Source: Verrucomicrobiota bacterium
Lineage (GTDB): Bacteria > Verrucomicrobiota > Verrucomicrobiia > Limisphaerales > AV2
DNA: 15,623 bases
Direction of reading: 5' to 3'
NCBI GenBank assembly: GCA_003218935.1
Contig: QHPA01000038.1
Location: forward strand, 1-15,623
The position numbers and the translations under genes are program-made. The notes under the pieces were generated by a model. The model saw nothing but the letters and a program-made list of their open reading frames with translations, did no database searches and was not told where the DNA came from. How positions within the stretch are numbered: position 1 is the stretch's first letter; each line of letters opens with the position of its first letter. Below are positions 1 to 7,256 of the stretch, in pieces.

Positions 1-134
1 CGAAACCGTCCCCCTGACACTTCCGATTGCATATCAGATTTGGCCTCGAGTGTAAAGTTACATCTGCGTGAATGCTCAACACAAGTGCAGGCCAGGAAAT
101 CGGGAAATTCGCGCCAAACCACCTTCGGGTCAGT

Positions 135-186
135 TGTAGCGTCGAGCCTGCGGATCGAGGAATCGGCGCACAGCGCCGACTCTACA
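135..186. repeat. GC-rich hairpin element, possible dispersed palindrome
   Basis: The element is bounded by TGTAG (135-139) and its complement CTACA (182-186). Inside is a perfect 7-bp stem, TCGGCGC (163-169) with GCGCCGA (173-179), around a 3-base loop. The right half, GCGCCGACTCTAC, resembles the start of the palindrome arms at 2366 and 7161 but then diverges. No coding function is visible. It is probably a member or relative of a dispersed palindromic family; whether it acts as an RNA hairpin is inference. Confidence 0.45.
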
Positions 187-219
187 GTAAATTGGGACAC
201 CGCCCGCCGTTGACTCGGG

Positions 220-248
220 TTGACAGGGCCGGTAACAAGGCTCATACG
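220..248 (+). promoter_or_regulatory. Possible sigma-70-type promoter for the DUF2721 gene
   Basis: A perfect TTGACA hexamer (220-225) is followed after 17 bases by CATACG (243-248), which keeps the central ATA of a -10 box but is otherwise poor. It lies about 70 bases upstream of the ATG at 319. No better candidate was seen in the 1-318 gap, which otherwise holds only the hairpin at 135-186 and reading frames without recognisable protein features. Confidence 0.3.
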
Positions 249-318
249 TCGGTGAGCTTAGGGAGTTGTTCGAAGCTGCTTCGGCCGTGTGTTGGAGACA
301 ACGGAACGTTATTGTGTT

Positions 319-846
319 ATGGACGCCATTTCGCTGGGGCAAAGTCCGTTCGCCGTGCTCACCTTCATTGCCGCGCCGGCGGTGTTGACCAATGCCGCCA
401 GCGTGTTGGCGATGAGCACCATCAACCGCATGCTCCGCACGCGCGACCGCATGCACGAGCTCCTGGCGCAATCCGAATCAGGCGTGAAGACCGCAACTGG
501 CGCGCAGCGTCTGGTTGCGCAGGTCAATCGCGTGGAGAGGCAAGGATCGCTCTTGTTGCGCGCATTACGTTCGATCTACGTGGCACTAGGGGCGTTTGCC
601 GCAGCCAGCCTCGTCACGTTGCTCGGCGCGGTGTTAGGACACTGGGAGGTTGCCGGATGGTTTCACGCGCTGGTTGGGTTCGGGTTGGTGCTGGGGTTTG
701 TTGGCGTGGGAGGGCTGGTATCGGGCTGCTGGAATCTGCTCCCGGCCACGCAGCTCTCCTTGGAGAACATTCGGGAGGAAGCGGCGTTGATCCGCGAACA
801 AGAAGAGCAGCTCCGAACAAAGCTCTCCGGCCTGCCGCCTTACTAA
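319..846 (+). CDS. DUF2721 family membrane protein
   Basis: A 175-residue protein of unknown biochemical role that fits the DUF2721 pattern: a hydrophobic segment at about 12-33, a basic conserved stretch (NRMLRTRDRMHEL, about 36-48), a helical linker with paired Arg, then two further membrane spans (about 86-107 and 113-138) and a charged C-terminal helix that should be cytoplasmic. I chose ATG 319 because the family begins close to the first hydrophobic segment. An in-frame GTG at 289 would add ten residues of no obvious value. Neither start has a clear Shine-Dalgarno site. The next gene lies about 100 bases downstream on the same strand, so cotranscription is possible. The family call is good; the function is unknown. 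Confidence 0.72.
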   Translation: MDAISLGQSPFAVLTFIAAPAVLTNAASVLAMSTINRMLRTRDRMHELLAQSESGVKTATGAQRLVAQVNRVERQGSLLLRALRSIYVALGAFAAASLVTLLGAVLGHWEVAGWFHALVGFGLVLGFVGVGGLVSGCWNLLPATQLSLENIREEAALIREQEEQLRTKLSGLPPY

Positions 847-947
847 CCTGCCGCCACAGCCAGACTGCGAGACATCGCAGCGGAATTAATCCGTTGCAAT
901 TCCGAGCTTGCCAAACCGGCGGTGCGGACACAGGATGGGACAATTCT

Positions 948-1627
948 ATGAACAGGCGCTTTCTGCAACAGGCGGCGTTTACCTTGATCGAACTTCTGGT
1001 TGTCATTGCTATCATTGCGATTTTGGCCGGAACATGCACCAGCAAGCCATCGGCTTCCATATGTATGCCGATGATAATCTGGATTCCTATCCGGTCTATC
1101 CGGACTGGGGCGAGCTGGGCGGCACGACCGGCACCATGACGCTCCACGATGCGTTCAAACTCACGGCGGACAAACGGCCGTTGAACAAGTACGTGCCGGC
1201 CCTGCAAACGTTTCATTGTCCCTCGGACAAGGGTGATTCGCTGTGGAAGAGTACCTTCCCGAAAGGGACTCGCAGTTGTTACGACGCCTGGGGCAACAGT
1301 TACCTCACGGTCTGGGCAGTGGAGACGCTGCGCGTGAAGCATGTGACAGGCAACTCCATGGCCGCGAAAGGCACCCCCGACGCGACCCCGATGAAAACGA
1401 GCGAGATCGCTCGCGGTCCTTCCAACAAGCTTATTCAAGGCGATTGGCCGTGGTGGGCGGATCGCGACAAAAACGATCCGTGGAGCCAGTGGCACAACTA
1501 CAAGGGGCAATACCGCTTTAATGTGATTTACGGCGACGGCCACACCGCCTATTTCCAGTTTCCGAAACAGGCGTACCAATGGAACTACACTGGCCCTAAA
1601 CCGGACCCGAACTTCACCTGGTGGTAA
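948..1627 (+). pseudogene. Prepilin-like (H-X9-DG type) protein broken by internal deletion and frameshift
   Basis: The reading frame opens at ATG 948 with a textbook type IV pilin/pseudopilin leader, AAFTLIELLVVIAIIAILAG, containing the prepilin peptidase and methylation site before a hydrophobic helix. After the Gly at about 1031 this frame loses all family likeness. The +2 frame takes up the expected continuation at once, from NMHQQAIGFHMYADDN (1031 on) to the stop at 1627, including the GDGH motif near the C-terminus typical of verrucomicrobial proteins of this kind. The usual segment after the leader (the MLLPALxxAK region up to the conserved Cys, about 20 residues) is absent, so the lesion is a deletion of roughly 60 bases that is not a multiple of three. 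A GGATGGGA stretch precedes ATG 948 as a plausible ribosome binding site. The stop is 10 bases from the DUF1080 gene. An assembly error is the main alternative. Confidence 0.75.
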
Positions 1628-1637
1628 CATTCGCGGC

Positions 1638-2267
1638 ATGAAACGCACATTCTTGATTTCATTCGCTATCGGTGTCTCCGTGATCGCTTGCCTCGGGGCT
1701 GACTCCGAGGAAGGGTTCGTGACCATTTTCGACGGCAAAACCTTCAATGGTTGGAAGCCGGCCACCGAACATCCCGACACCTGGAAGATTGAGAACGGCG
1801 CGTTTGTCGCCCACGGTCCGCGCGATCATCTGTTTTATGTCGGCGACACGAAGCCGTTCAAGAATTTCGAGTTGAAGGTGGACGTGATGACGGAGCCGGG
1901 CTCAAACGGCGGCATATATTTTCACACCCGCTATCAGGAAACCGACTGGCCGAAGTACGGTTTTGAATGCCAGGTGAACGTGAGCCACACGGATTGGAAG
2001 AAGACCGGCAGTCTGTATGATGTCGTGAACGTCGCTTCCACTCCAGCGAAAGACAACAAATGGTGGGCCCAGCACATCGTCGTCAAGGATAACCATGTGT
2101 CGGTGAGAATCGACGGGCAGATCATCTTCGAATACACCGAGCCGCCCGGAACTCAACCCGGCAAGGATTTCACCCGCAAGCTGGACGAAGGCACTTTTGC
2201 GCTCCAGGCGCATGACCCGAAAAGCGTCGTCCGTTACAAAAACATCCGGGTGAAACGGCTGGACTGA
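1638..2267 (+). CDS. Secreted DUF1080 protein (3-keto-disaccharide hydrolase-like)
   Basis: A 209-residue protein with a cleavable signal peptide (MKRT, then a hydrophobic core to about residue 21, ending CLGA). The mature part starts with the DUF1080 signature FVTIFDGKTFNGWK, then W-x-I-E-N-G and a jelly-roll-like pattern with NGGIYFHTRYQ, ending in LQAHD and YKNIRVKRL. The family has a concanavalin-like lectin fold; some members hydrolyse 3-keto-glycosides, and many verrucomicrobial and planctomycete paralogues are uncharacterised. The length matches a single-domain member. It starts 10 bases after the broken prepilin gene and is likely cotranscribed with it, possibly from the promoter of that gene. 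Periplasmic or outer-surface carbohydrate processing is inferred; the substrate is unknown. Confidence 0.85.
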   Translation: MKRTFLISFAIGVSVIACLGADSEEGFVTIFDGKTFNGWKPATEHPDTWKIENGAFVAHGPRDHLFYVGDTKPFKNFELKVDVMTEPGSNGGIYFHTRYQETDWPKYGFECQVNVSHTDWKKTGSLYDVVNVASTPAKDNKWWAQHIVVKDNHVSVRIDGQIIFEYTEPPGTQPGKDFTRKLDEGTFALQAHDPKSVVRYKNIRVKRLD

Positions 2268-2325
2268 GGCAGCGCGACCGCGACATCGTTGCCAACAAAT
2301 GAGTTGTGTGCGATGCGGAATGCCT

Positions 2326-2390
2326 CGTAGTCGTGGACGTCAGTCCGCGCACTCTCAAATAGACAGCGCCGACTCACGTCGTCGGCTACG
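2326..2390. repeat. Paired inverted GC-rich palindromic element, copy 1
   Basis: A left arm (2326-2350) and right arm (2366-2390) are 25-base imperfect inverted repeats (20 of 25 positions pair) around a 15-base loop. The right arm matches 7161-7184 except for one base (T for G at 2382) and carries the core GCCGACTCACGTC. It sits in the 171-bp gap between the convergent DUF1080 and GNAT genes. The arrangement recalls REP/BIME elements. A role as bidirectional terminator or mRNA-stabilising hairpin is inference. Confidence 0.7.
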
Positions 2391-2438
2391 GTTCATGGTT
2401 CCGGTGCGCCGCCGCGGCGGTGATGCCTGCCGCCCCTG

Positions 2439-3209
2439 TCAGGCGGCGCGAGAGAAGACTTGCAGCCAGAGCGATTTGAACAGGGCCATGCGCACAACGT
2501 CCTGGCGCTTGTCACCCACTTTGATGTCCTCGAAGAAGATTCCCTCCAACTCGAAACCAAACCGGCTGTTGAGATTGAGGTTGCGGATATTGATGTCGCG
2601 CGAGTGGATGTAAACCTTGTTCAGGTCCAGGATCAGGAACGCGTAATAAAGAAAGCCGAACGTGGCGCGTTTACCGATGCCTTTGCCTTGCAGCCCGGAT
2701 TCGCCCACCAGCTTTTTCATCTCCAGTTTGCCCGCCACCGGATCGATGTTCTCACCGCCGACGATTCCAACCGGCTGATCATTATAATAGATGCCAAAAT
2801 AGTCGCGTGTGGGATGAGTGAAGTATTTTTGCAAATCGATTTCCTTTTCGGGAAAGGCCGGCACGAAGCTTTCACGGATCTCGGGGTTCTTGAGCCACTG
2901 GACGACTTTGGTGATGACCGCCGGTTGCAGCGGCCGGAGCGTCACATGCTGAACCGTCAGTCGCTTGCGTTCCTTCCACTCATCCTTCACGGTATCGAGC
3001 GTGAAGATGTGGTTGTAGTACTGAACGCCTTCGCCGGGCTTCTTCTCCTGCGCCATAAGGTTGTCAAGCAGATGCGACGCGACTCTCAGGATTTCGTCCT
3101 TCCGGACACCATAGTTGATGAGTTCGTTGTAAAAGCCCTTGGAGACCAGTCTGAGCATCTGGTCGCGCTCCTGTTTGAGGACCGTCTTTTCATCATTTTG
3201 TTCGCGCAT
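2439..3209 (-). CDS. GNAT family N-acetyltransferase (RimJ/RimL-like)
   Basis: A 256-residue protein. Residues 1-85 form a charged, mostly helical N-terminal extension of unknown role. Residues 88-250 form a GNAT domain of the Acetyltransf_3 (RimJ/RimL) type: LRPLQPAVITKVVQWLKNPEIRE matches the usual opening helix, QGKGIGKRA (174-182) is the acetyl-CoA pyrophosphate loop (Q/R-x-x-G-x-G), and NKVYIHSRDINIRNL...FGFELEG matches the last conserved block. It should transfer an acetyl group from acetyl-CoA to an amine; the substrate cannot be told. ATG 3209 is the only reasonable start in view and has a weak AGG upstream. It is the last gene of a minus-strand run, downstream of the NHL and lipoprotein genes. 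Confidence 0.85.
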   Translation of the reverse strand: MREQNDEKTVLKQERDQMLRLVSKGFYNELINYGVRKDEILRVASHLLDNLMAQEKKPGEGVQYYNHIFTLDTVKDEWKERKRLTVQHVTLRPLQPAVITKVVQWLKNPEIRESFVPAFPEKEIDLQKYFTHPTRDYFGIYYNDQPVGIVGGENIDPVAGKLEMKKLVGESGLQGKGIGKRATFGFLYYAFLILDLNKVYIHSRDINIRNLNLNSRFGFELEGIFFEDIKVGDKRQDVVRMALFKSLWLQVFSRAA

Positions 3210-3389
3210 ACTTCGACCTGGTTGGAGTTTTACGGTTCATCGGGTTGAAGCAGCTCGTCCTGGGCCGCGACGTCACACGCGCAGGCCGGAGCAGAGAAAT
3301 GGACCTGCGGGCTTTCATGCAGTGAAATTAACACATCGGCGAATTCAGCCCAACCACAATCCGGCGATGTCCCCACCGCGCCGCGGCCC

Positions 3390-3415
3390 GGCGGGCTGGG
3401 ACAGCCCGTCCCGCC
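3390..3415. repeat. GC-rich hairpin just after the NHL gene stop
   Basis: A perfect 6-bp stem CGGGCT (3392-3397) with AGCCCG (3403-3408) is nested inside an outer GGCGGG/CCCGCC pairing (3390-3395 with 3410-3415), abutting the TAG stop of the minus-strand NHL gene at 3415. There is no U-run after it on the minus strand, so it is not a canonical intrinsic terminator. It could be a dispersed hairpin or an mRNA-end structure. The rest of the 3210-3414 gap shows no gene. Confidence 0.45.
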
Positions 3416-4692
3416 TACGGCCGGATCGGCAGAAAACGAATCCGGCGGACGTACCCGTAGTCATTTTCCACAATTAGAAGGTTTCCCTGCGCGTCGAGTG
3501 CCACGCTGCGAACTTCGCTGACCTTGAGTCCGGGCGAATGAAACCAGGCGCCGTCTCCCGCGTGATTGCCGGTGGCGCCATCGACCAACAGGTGGATGAT
3601 GCCGGCGGCATCGACATACCAGACCTGGCTGCCTTTGTGCGTGACGAGCAGGTAACCGCCGGTCGGCAACGGCCAGACACCGCGGACTTCGAGCAAACCG
3701 GTTTGCAGGGCCGGGAAGCCGTCGCCGCCGTTGTTGTCGCCGCCGTCGCCGGCAATGATGGTGCGGCTGCCGTCGGGTGAAACGAGGAAGACCCGGTTGT
3801 CAGCGCGGTCGGTCACGAAGAGGTTGCCGGCGGAATCAACGACCAGGTTGCCGAGTTCTTTGAACTGGTTGTTGAGCAGTTGCACCCCGCCGATCGGCGT
3901 CCACTTCTTCAAGTCGGTGCCGGAGGCGAAATAGACCAGCGATTCGTCGGCGCTGACCCAAAGGCCGCGGCCGGTGCTGATGCCGCCGGCCACCGTGAAC
4001 AGCGTGGTCATGACGCCAAGGGTGTCCACGCGCCGAATCCTGCCGTTGTCCGTGTCGAGGATGTAAACCGTGCCGTCACCGCGCACCCATTCGCCGTTTG
4101 GGAAATTCAACTGTAGGCTGGTTGCCGGCGCGGGACCGTCCCCGTTGAACCCGCCGACGTGCGTTCCGGCGAAAGTATGGATCGTTCCGTCCGAGGTGAT
4201 CTCAAGAATGGAATGGCTGTCCTTGTCAGCGAGGTAGATGTTCCCGGAGTCGTCCGCCATGGCGAAGTGCGGTCGCGACAAATCCGCGTTGGTGGCCGGC
4301 GCGCCTTCGAACTCCGGTTGCCAGTAATTGGTGACGTCAGAGCGCCCTCCTCCTCGGCCAGCGATGGTTTCGATGATGCCATAAGCGGCGAGCAGGTTGC
4401 TGTAACCCGAAGGCGTCGCGGAAATGTCGGCCGTGAGCAAACGATAAAAGCGGTTGTCGGATGGAGTCGGCAGGCTGGCCTGGCCAACACGGTTCGTTGA
4501 AAACAAATTGCGCTGCGGGAGCCAGGGACCCGTCGGCGCGGTCGCGGCTTCGATGCTGCAGACTCCGTTGGAAGAGGCGCCGGTCCAACTGATTCTGCCC
4601 GTGGCCGCAAAGGAACTGATTTGAAAGTCAGTCGCGTTCGAGGCCATGACCAGTGGCGTGACGAGTGTCGCCACGAACAACGCGTGTCTCAT
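3415..4692 (-). CDS. Exported NHL-repeat protein
   Basis: 425 residues from ATG 4692. The N-terminus (MRHALFVATLVTPLVMASNA) is a signal peptide. Next comes a beta-rich segment with PTGPW and NRFYRLL, of the kind seen in many verrucomicrobial surface proteins, then at least five NHL-like repeats built on xxxxxDxxGNIYLADxxxHxIxxIxxDG. In mature-protein terms these lie at about 140-170, 197-226, 281-308, 337-364 and 394-418. The repeats should close into a beta-propeller outside the cytoplasm, a fold used for protein or ligand binding and sometimes catalysis. In-frame upstream ATGs at 4716 and 4746 also exist; 4692 gives the cleanest signal peptide, and none has a good Shine-Dalgarno site. The lipoprotein gene lies 71 bp upstream on the same strand (17 bp from the longest possible start), so both may form one transcript. 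Confidence 0.78.
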   Translation of the reverse strand: MRHALFVATLVTPLVMASNATDFQISSFAATGRISWTGASSNGVCSIEAATAPTGPWLPQRNLFSTNRVGQASLPTPSDNRFYRLLTADISATPSGYSNLLAAYGIIETIAGRGGGRSDVTNYWQPEFEGAPATNADLSRPHFAMADDSGNIYLADKDSHSILEITSDGTIHTFAGTHVGGFNGDGPAPATSLQLNFPNGEWVRGDGTVYILDTDNGRIRRVDTLGVMTTLFTVAGGISTGRGLWVSADESLVYFASGTDLKKWTPIGGVQLLNNQFKELGNLVVDSAGNLFVTDRADNRVFLVSPDGSRTIIAGDGGDNNGGDGFPALQTGLLEVRGVWPLPTGGYLLVTHKGSQVWYVDAAGIIHLLVDGATGNHAGDGAWFHSPGLKVSEVRSVALDAQGNLLIVENDYGYVRRIRFLPIRP

Positions 4693-4763
4693 GTAGTACA
4701 ACCGGACTCGATCCATCAGACAAGGGGAAGGGGGCCTACGGGGCAACAGACCAAACCCCCGCT

Positions 4764-5150
4764 CTATTTATCGAGGATGAACAACTGATAATACCTGGAG
4801 AGTTTACTGTCGAGTTGGTGGGTGGGAAAGCCGCGATACTCGTAGTCGAACCGGTAACGATAGGTGACGACGTTGTTGTCTGCCGGAACGGGCACGAGCG
4901 TTTCCCAACGATTGGTGAGCATCAGTGTGCGCTGCATCGGGTATTGGTCGAGGCCAACAACAACCGACGCTTTGATGGAATCCCTGATGAGGCTTTGCTG
5001 GCGGCTGTCCCACTCGACTGCGAGAGCGTATTGCCCGTTGTCTTTTCGCGGCAGACGGCTGGGAGTCAGATTGGTGATCGTAGACGTCGCGCACCCGATG
5101 AGCAGGAAGGGGAGCACAAACAACGGGAGAAATTTCTTCAAATTCAGCAT
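4764..5150 (-). CDS. Small lipoprotein of unknown function
   Basis: A 128-residue protein. MLNLKKF is followed by a hydrophobic stretch and a lipobox LLIGC, with Cys20 as the lipidation site, so signal peptidase II processing and membrane anchoring are expected. The mature 109 residues contain TNLTPSRLPRKDNGQYALAVEW, a pattern of alternating beta strands and a C-terminal RYRFDYEYRGFP segment. I do not recognise a named family. The motif TPS...R...G.Y.L...W looks like small verrucomicrobial lipoproteins that may bind envelope partners, but this is inference. It is divergent from the foldase gene (152-bp gap) and precedes the NHL gene, so an envelope role fits the setting. Confidence 0.75.
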   Translation of the reverse strand: MLNLKKFLPLFVLPFLLIGCATSTITNLTPSRLPRKDNGQYALAVEWDSRQQSLIRDSIKASVVVGLDQYPMQRTLMLTNRWETLVPVPADNNVVTYRYRFDYEYRGFPTHQLDSKLSRYYQLFILDK

Positions 5151-5241
5151 AACGGGCCAGAGCGTTACACAAGCGTTGGCGGCTTGTAAAGTTGGATTTG
5201 GACTGGCGCCATTTGAGATCGAAACCGCAAGTGTTTTGCGT

Positions 5242-5271
5242 TTGACCGTGTTCGGGCGGGGCGGGTAGGGT
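5242..5271 (+). promoter_or_regulatory. Possible promoter for the SurA/PpiD-like gene
   Basis: TTGACC (5242-5247) and TAGGGT (5266-5271) are separated by 18 bases, about 30 bases before the ATG at 5303. Five of six bases match in the -35 box but only three of six in the -10 box. It lies in the divergent gap shared with the minus-strand lipoprotein gene. Confidence 0.3.
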
Positions 5272-5302
5272 GCGCGCCTGAATTTACCGCCCTTGTTGAA
5301 TT

Positions 5303-7009
5303 ATGTTTGCACATATCCGGCGTCATCAAAAGTGGCTGATGGCTATTTTCGCTACTGTAGTCATTATCAGCATGGTCAAGTTCCTCGATCCCAGCAGCGG
5401 CCGGCGGGGCGGTGGGCGCAGCATCTTCAGCGGGGAGCCGAGCGATTATGGCTATTTCAACGGCCGGGCCATCACGGCCGGGGAATACGAGCAGATGAAG
5501 CAGGAGGCGCGTTTGGAGTACCTCTTTTCTTCCGGCCGCTGGCCCGAAGAGGCCGAAGGCGCTCAACAATTCTTCAACCTCGCTGTCCAGGTACCGAGGC
5601 GGCTTCTTTTTGCCGAAAAACTGAATGACCTGAACATTCAGGTGAGCGATGAAATCGTGGCCGATTGGATCGCTCACACTTTCCGCAGGAGCGGCGCTTT
5701 CCACGTGGAATTCTACCAGCAGTTTCTGCAAACGACACTCCCGCGCGGGCGTGTCAGCGAAAGCGAATTTCGAACGTTCGTTCGTCATCAAGCAGGGCTT
5801 GAACAACTCATTTCGCTGGCCGGCCTCACTGGCAGTCTGGTGACGCCACGCGAAGCCGAGACGGTTTGTCGCCAGGAGAACGAACAACTCTCCACCGAGG
5901 CCGTCTTTTTTTCGGCGTCAAATTATCTCGCGAGCGTGCAGGTGCCGCCCGCGGCGCTGGCGGAGTTTTACACGAATCACCTGTCGGAATACCGCATCCC
6001 CGATCGGGTGCAGGTCAGCTACGTGAAGTTCGAGATCACGAATTATCTTGCGGAAGCTGACCAGGCCCTGGCGCAAATAACGAATTTGACCCAGCAACTG
6101 GAACGGTTCTACCAGCAGCGTGGCGCCGATTTCTACAAGGACGCCGACGGCAAGGCGATGCCGCACGACGCAGCGATGCAAAAGATCAAAGAAGAGCAGC
6201 GGCGGGCCTTCGCCATGACTTCGGCGCGCAAAAAGGGCACCGAGTTCATGGAACAATTATATGAGCTGTACCAGAAACAGCCAAATCAGTCCGACAATCT
6301 CGATAAACTGGCCGCGGCGACCGGCTACCAGTCCGGCGTAACCGAACCTTTCACGCAGCGGGATGGGCCCAGGGATTTGAAGGTGCTCGACACGTTCACG
6401 CAGGTGGCCTTCGCACTGACCCCGGAGCAGCCCATGCCGAGCGATCCGCTTCCGGGTGAGGACGGTGTTTACGTCATCACGCTGAAGAAAAGGATTCCGA
6501 GCGAAGCGCCGCCGCTGGAAGTCGTTCGTGAAAAAGTCACGGCGGAATTTCGTCAGCACGAAGCGACGGACGCGGCGAGAAAAGCGGGCGAGGCGTTTTA
6601 CGGCACGTTGACCAACGGGTTCGCGCAAAACAAATCGTTCGAGGTCGTTTGCCTGGAAGCCAACGTCATTTCCCACAAGCTGCCGCCATTTTCGCTCAGC
6701 ACGCATTCGCTGCCCCAGGAGTGGGAGGGCCGTTTTGACCTGAGTTTGCTGAAGGACCTCGCTTTTCCATTGACTCCGGGCAAGACGAGCCGCTTCGAAA
6801 TGACGCGCGACGGCAGACTCGGAATGATGGTGCATTTATTGTCGCGGCAGCCGCTGGACGAGGCCAAGCTGAAGGCCGAACTGCCGGCGGTTACGAGCGG
6901 CTTGCGCGAGGAGCGACGACGCGAGGCCATCAACGACTGGTTGCGCAGGGAATTTGAGTCGGCGCACTTCACTGGCGGGCCGTTGCAAAAGAAGGCCGGC
7001 TCCAGGTAA
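5303..7009 (+). CDS. Membrane-anchored SurA/PpiD-like foldase
   Basis: A 568-residue protein. A basic N-terminus (MFAHIRRHQKW) and a single membrane span (about 11-27) form an uncleaved anchor like that of PpiD, placing the bulk in the periplasm. Residues 50-200 follow the SurA/PpiD N-terminal chaperone pattern: FNGRAITAGEYEQMKQEARLEY, then LNIQVSDEIVADWI and an SESEFRTFVRHQ helix. Residues 225-410 occupy the place of the parvulin PPIase domain and end with DGVYVITLKKRIPSEAPPLEVVREKV, typical of the end of that domain. The central part, however, is rich in Gln and Glu helices and lacks the compact parvulin core, so isomerase activity is doubtful. A likely role is assisting folding of exported or outer-membrane proteins. 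No strong Shine-Dalgarno site precedes ATG 5303. It is a single-gene unit followed by hairpins. Confidence 0.8.
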   Translation: MFAHIRRHQKWLMAIFATVVIISMVKFLDPSSGRRGGGRSIFSGEPSDYGYFNGRAITAGEYEQMKQEARLEYLFSSGRWPEEAEGAQQFFNLAVQVPRRLLFAEKLNDLNIQVSDEIVADWIAHTFRRSGAFHVEFYQQFLQTTLPRGRVSESEFRTFVRHQAGLEQLISLAGLTGSLVTPREAETVCRQENEQLSTEAVFFSASNYLASVQVPPAALAEFYTNHLSEYRIPDRVQVSYVKFEITNYLAEADQALAQITNLTQQLERFYQQRGADFYKDADGKAMPHDAAMQKIKEEQRRAFAMTSARKKGTEFMEQLYELYQKQPNQSDNLDKLAAATGYQSGVTEPFTQRDGPRDLKVLDTFTQVAFALTPEQPMPSDPLPGEDGVYVITLKKRIPSEAPPLEVVREKVTAEFRQHEATDAARKAGEAFYGTLTNGFAQNKSFEVVCLEANVISHKLPPFSLSTHSLPQEWEGRFDLSLLKDLAFPLTPGKTSRFEMTRDGRLGMMVHLLSRQPLDEAKLKAELPAVTSGLREERRREAINDWLRREFESAHFTGGPLQKKAGSR

Positions 7010-7070
7010 GGCCGGGCGGCCGTTTTCCGTCAGTTTCCCCTCTCTCCCCGCTCGTTCCTCGCGGGGAGAG
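7010..7070 (+). terminator. Hairpins downstream of the foldase gene
   Basis: Right after the stop, GGCC (7010-7013) and GGCC (7018-7021) flank GGGC and are followed by GTTTT, a weak intrinsic-terminator shape. Next is a perfect 10-bp stem, CTCTCCCCGC (7042-7051) with GCGGGGAGAG (7061-7070), around a 9-base loop; no U-run follows it on either strand. The stem is a strong RNA structure, but calling it a terminator is inference; it may also be a dispersed hairpin. Confidence 0.4.
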
Positions 7071-7108
7071 ATTGCCCCGAGACGATTCGCGCGTTGAACC
7101 CCTGAACC

Positions 7109-7184
7109 GTAGCCGCCGACGTGAGTCGGCGCTAATCCTTCGCCTCGAAAGCAAACAAGTGCGCCGACTCACGTCGGCGGCTAC
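7109..7184. repeat. Paired inverted GC-rich palindromic element, copy 2
   Basis: Two 24-base arms (7109-7132 and 7161-7184) are perfect inverted repeats around a 28-base spacer. Each arm itself contains a 6-bp stem GCCGAC/GTCGGC with a 4-base loop. The right arm matches the right arm of 2326-2390 with one mismatch, and similarity extends outwards, with TGAACCGTAGCC at the left edge complementary to GGCTACGGTTCA at 2384-2395. Like copy 1, it lies between convergent genes (foldase and LysE-type). Confidence 0.8.
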
Positions 7185-7256
7185 GAGGATTCATGGGGAG
7201 GGAAAGGCGTCCTCGTCGTTTTTCATGCCGAACAAGTATTAGCGAGCTGCCCTCCG

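Noticed and set aside
72..947. Long open plus-strand frame upstream of the prepilin leader
   Set aside because: Arg- and His-rich translation without domain likeness, overlapping the well-supported DUF2721 gene in another frame; only its last part from 948 is a real leader.
1020..1040. Programmed frameshift in the prepilin gene
   Set aside because: No slippery heptamer, and about 20 expected residues are missing, which frameshifting alone cannot explain.
614..1780. 388-codon minus-strand open frame
   Set aside because: Antisense to three better-supported genes, no recognisable family, composition typical of GC-rich shadow frames.
2460..3248. 262-codon plus-strand open frame opposite the GNAT gene
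   Set aside because: Mirror of the GNAT coding sequence, which has clear motifs; this frame has none.
2326..7184. CRISPR array
   Set aside because: The palindromes are only two pairs about 4.8 kb apart, not regularly spaced repeats with unique spacers, and no cas gene is present.
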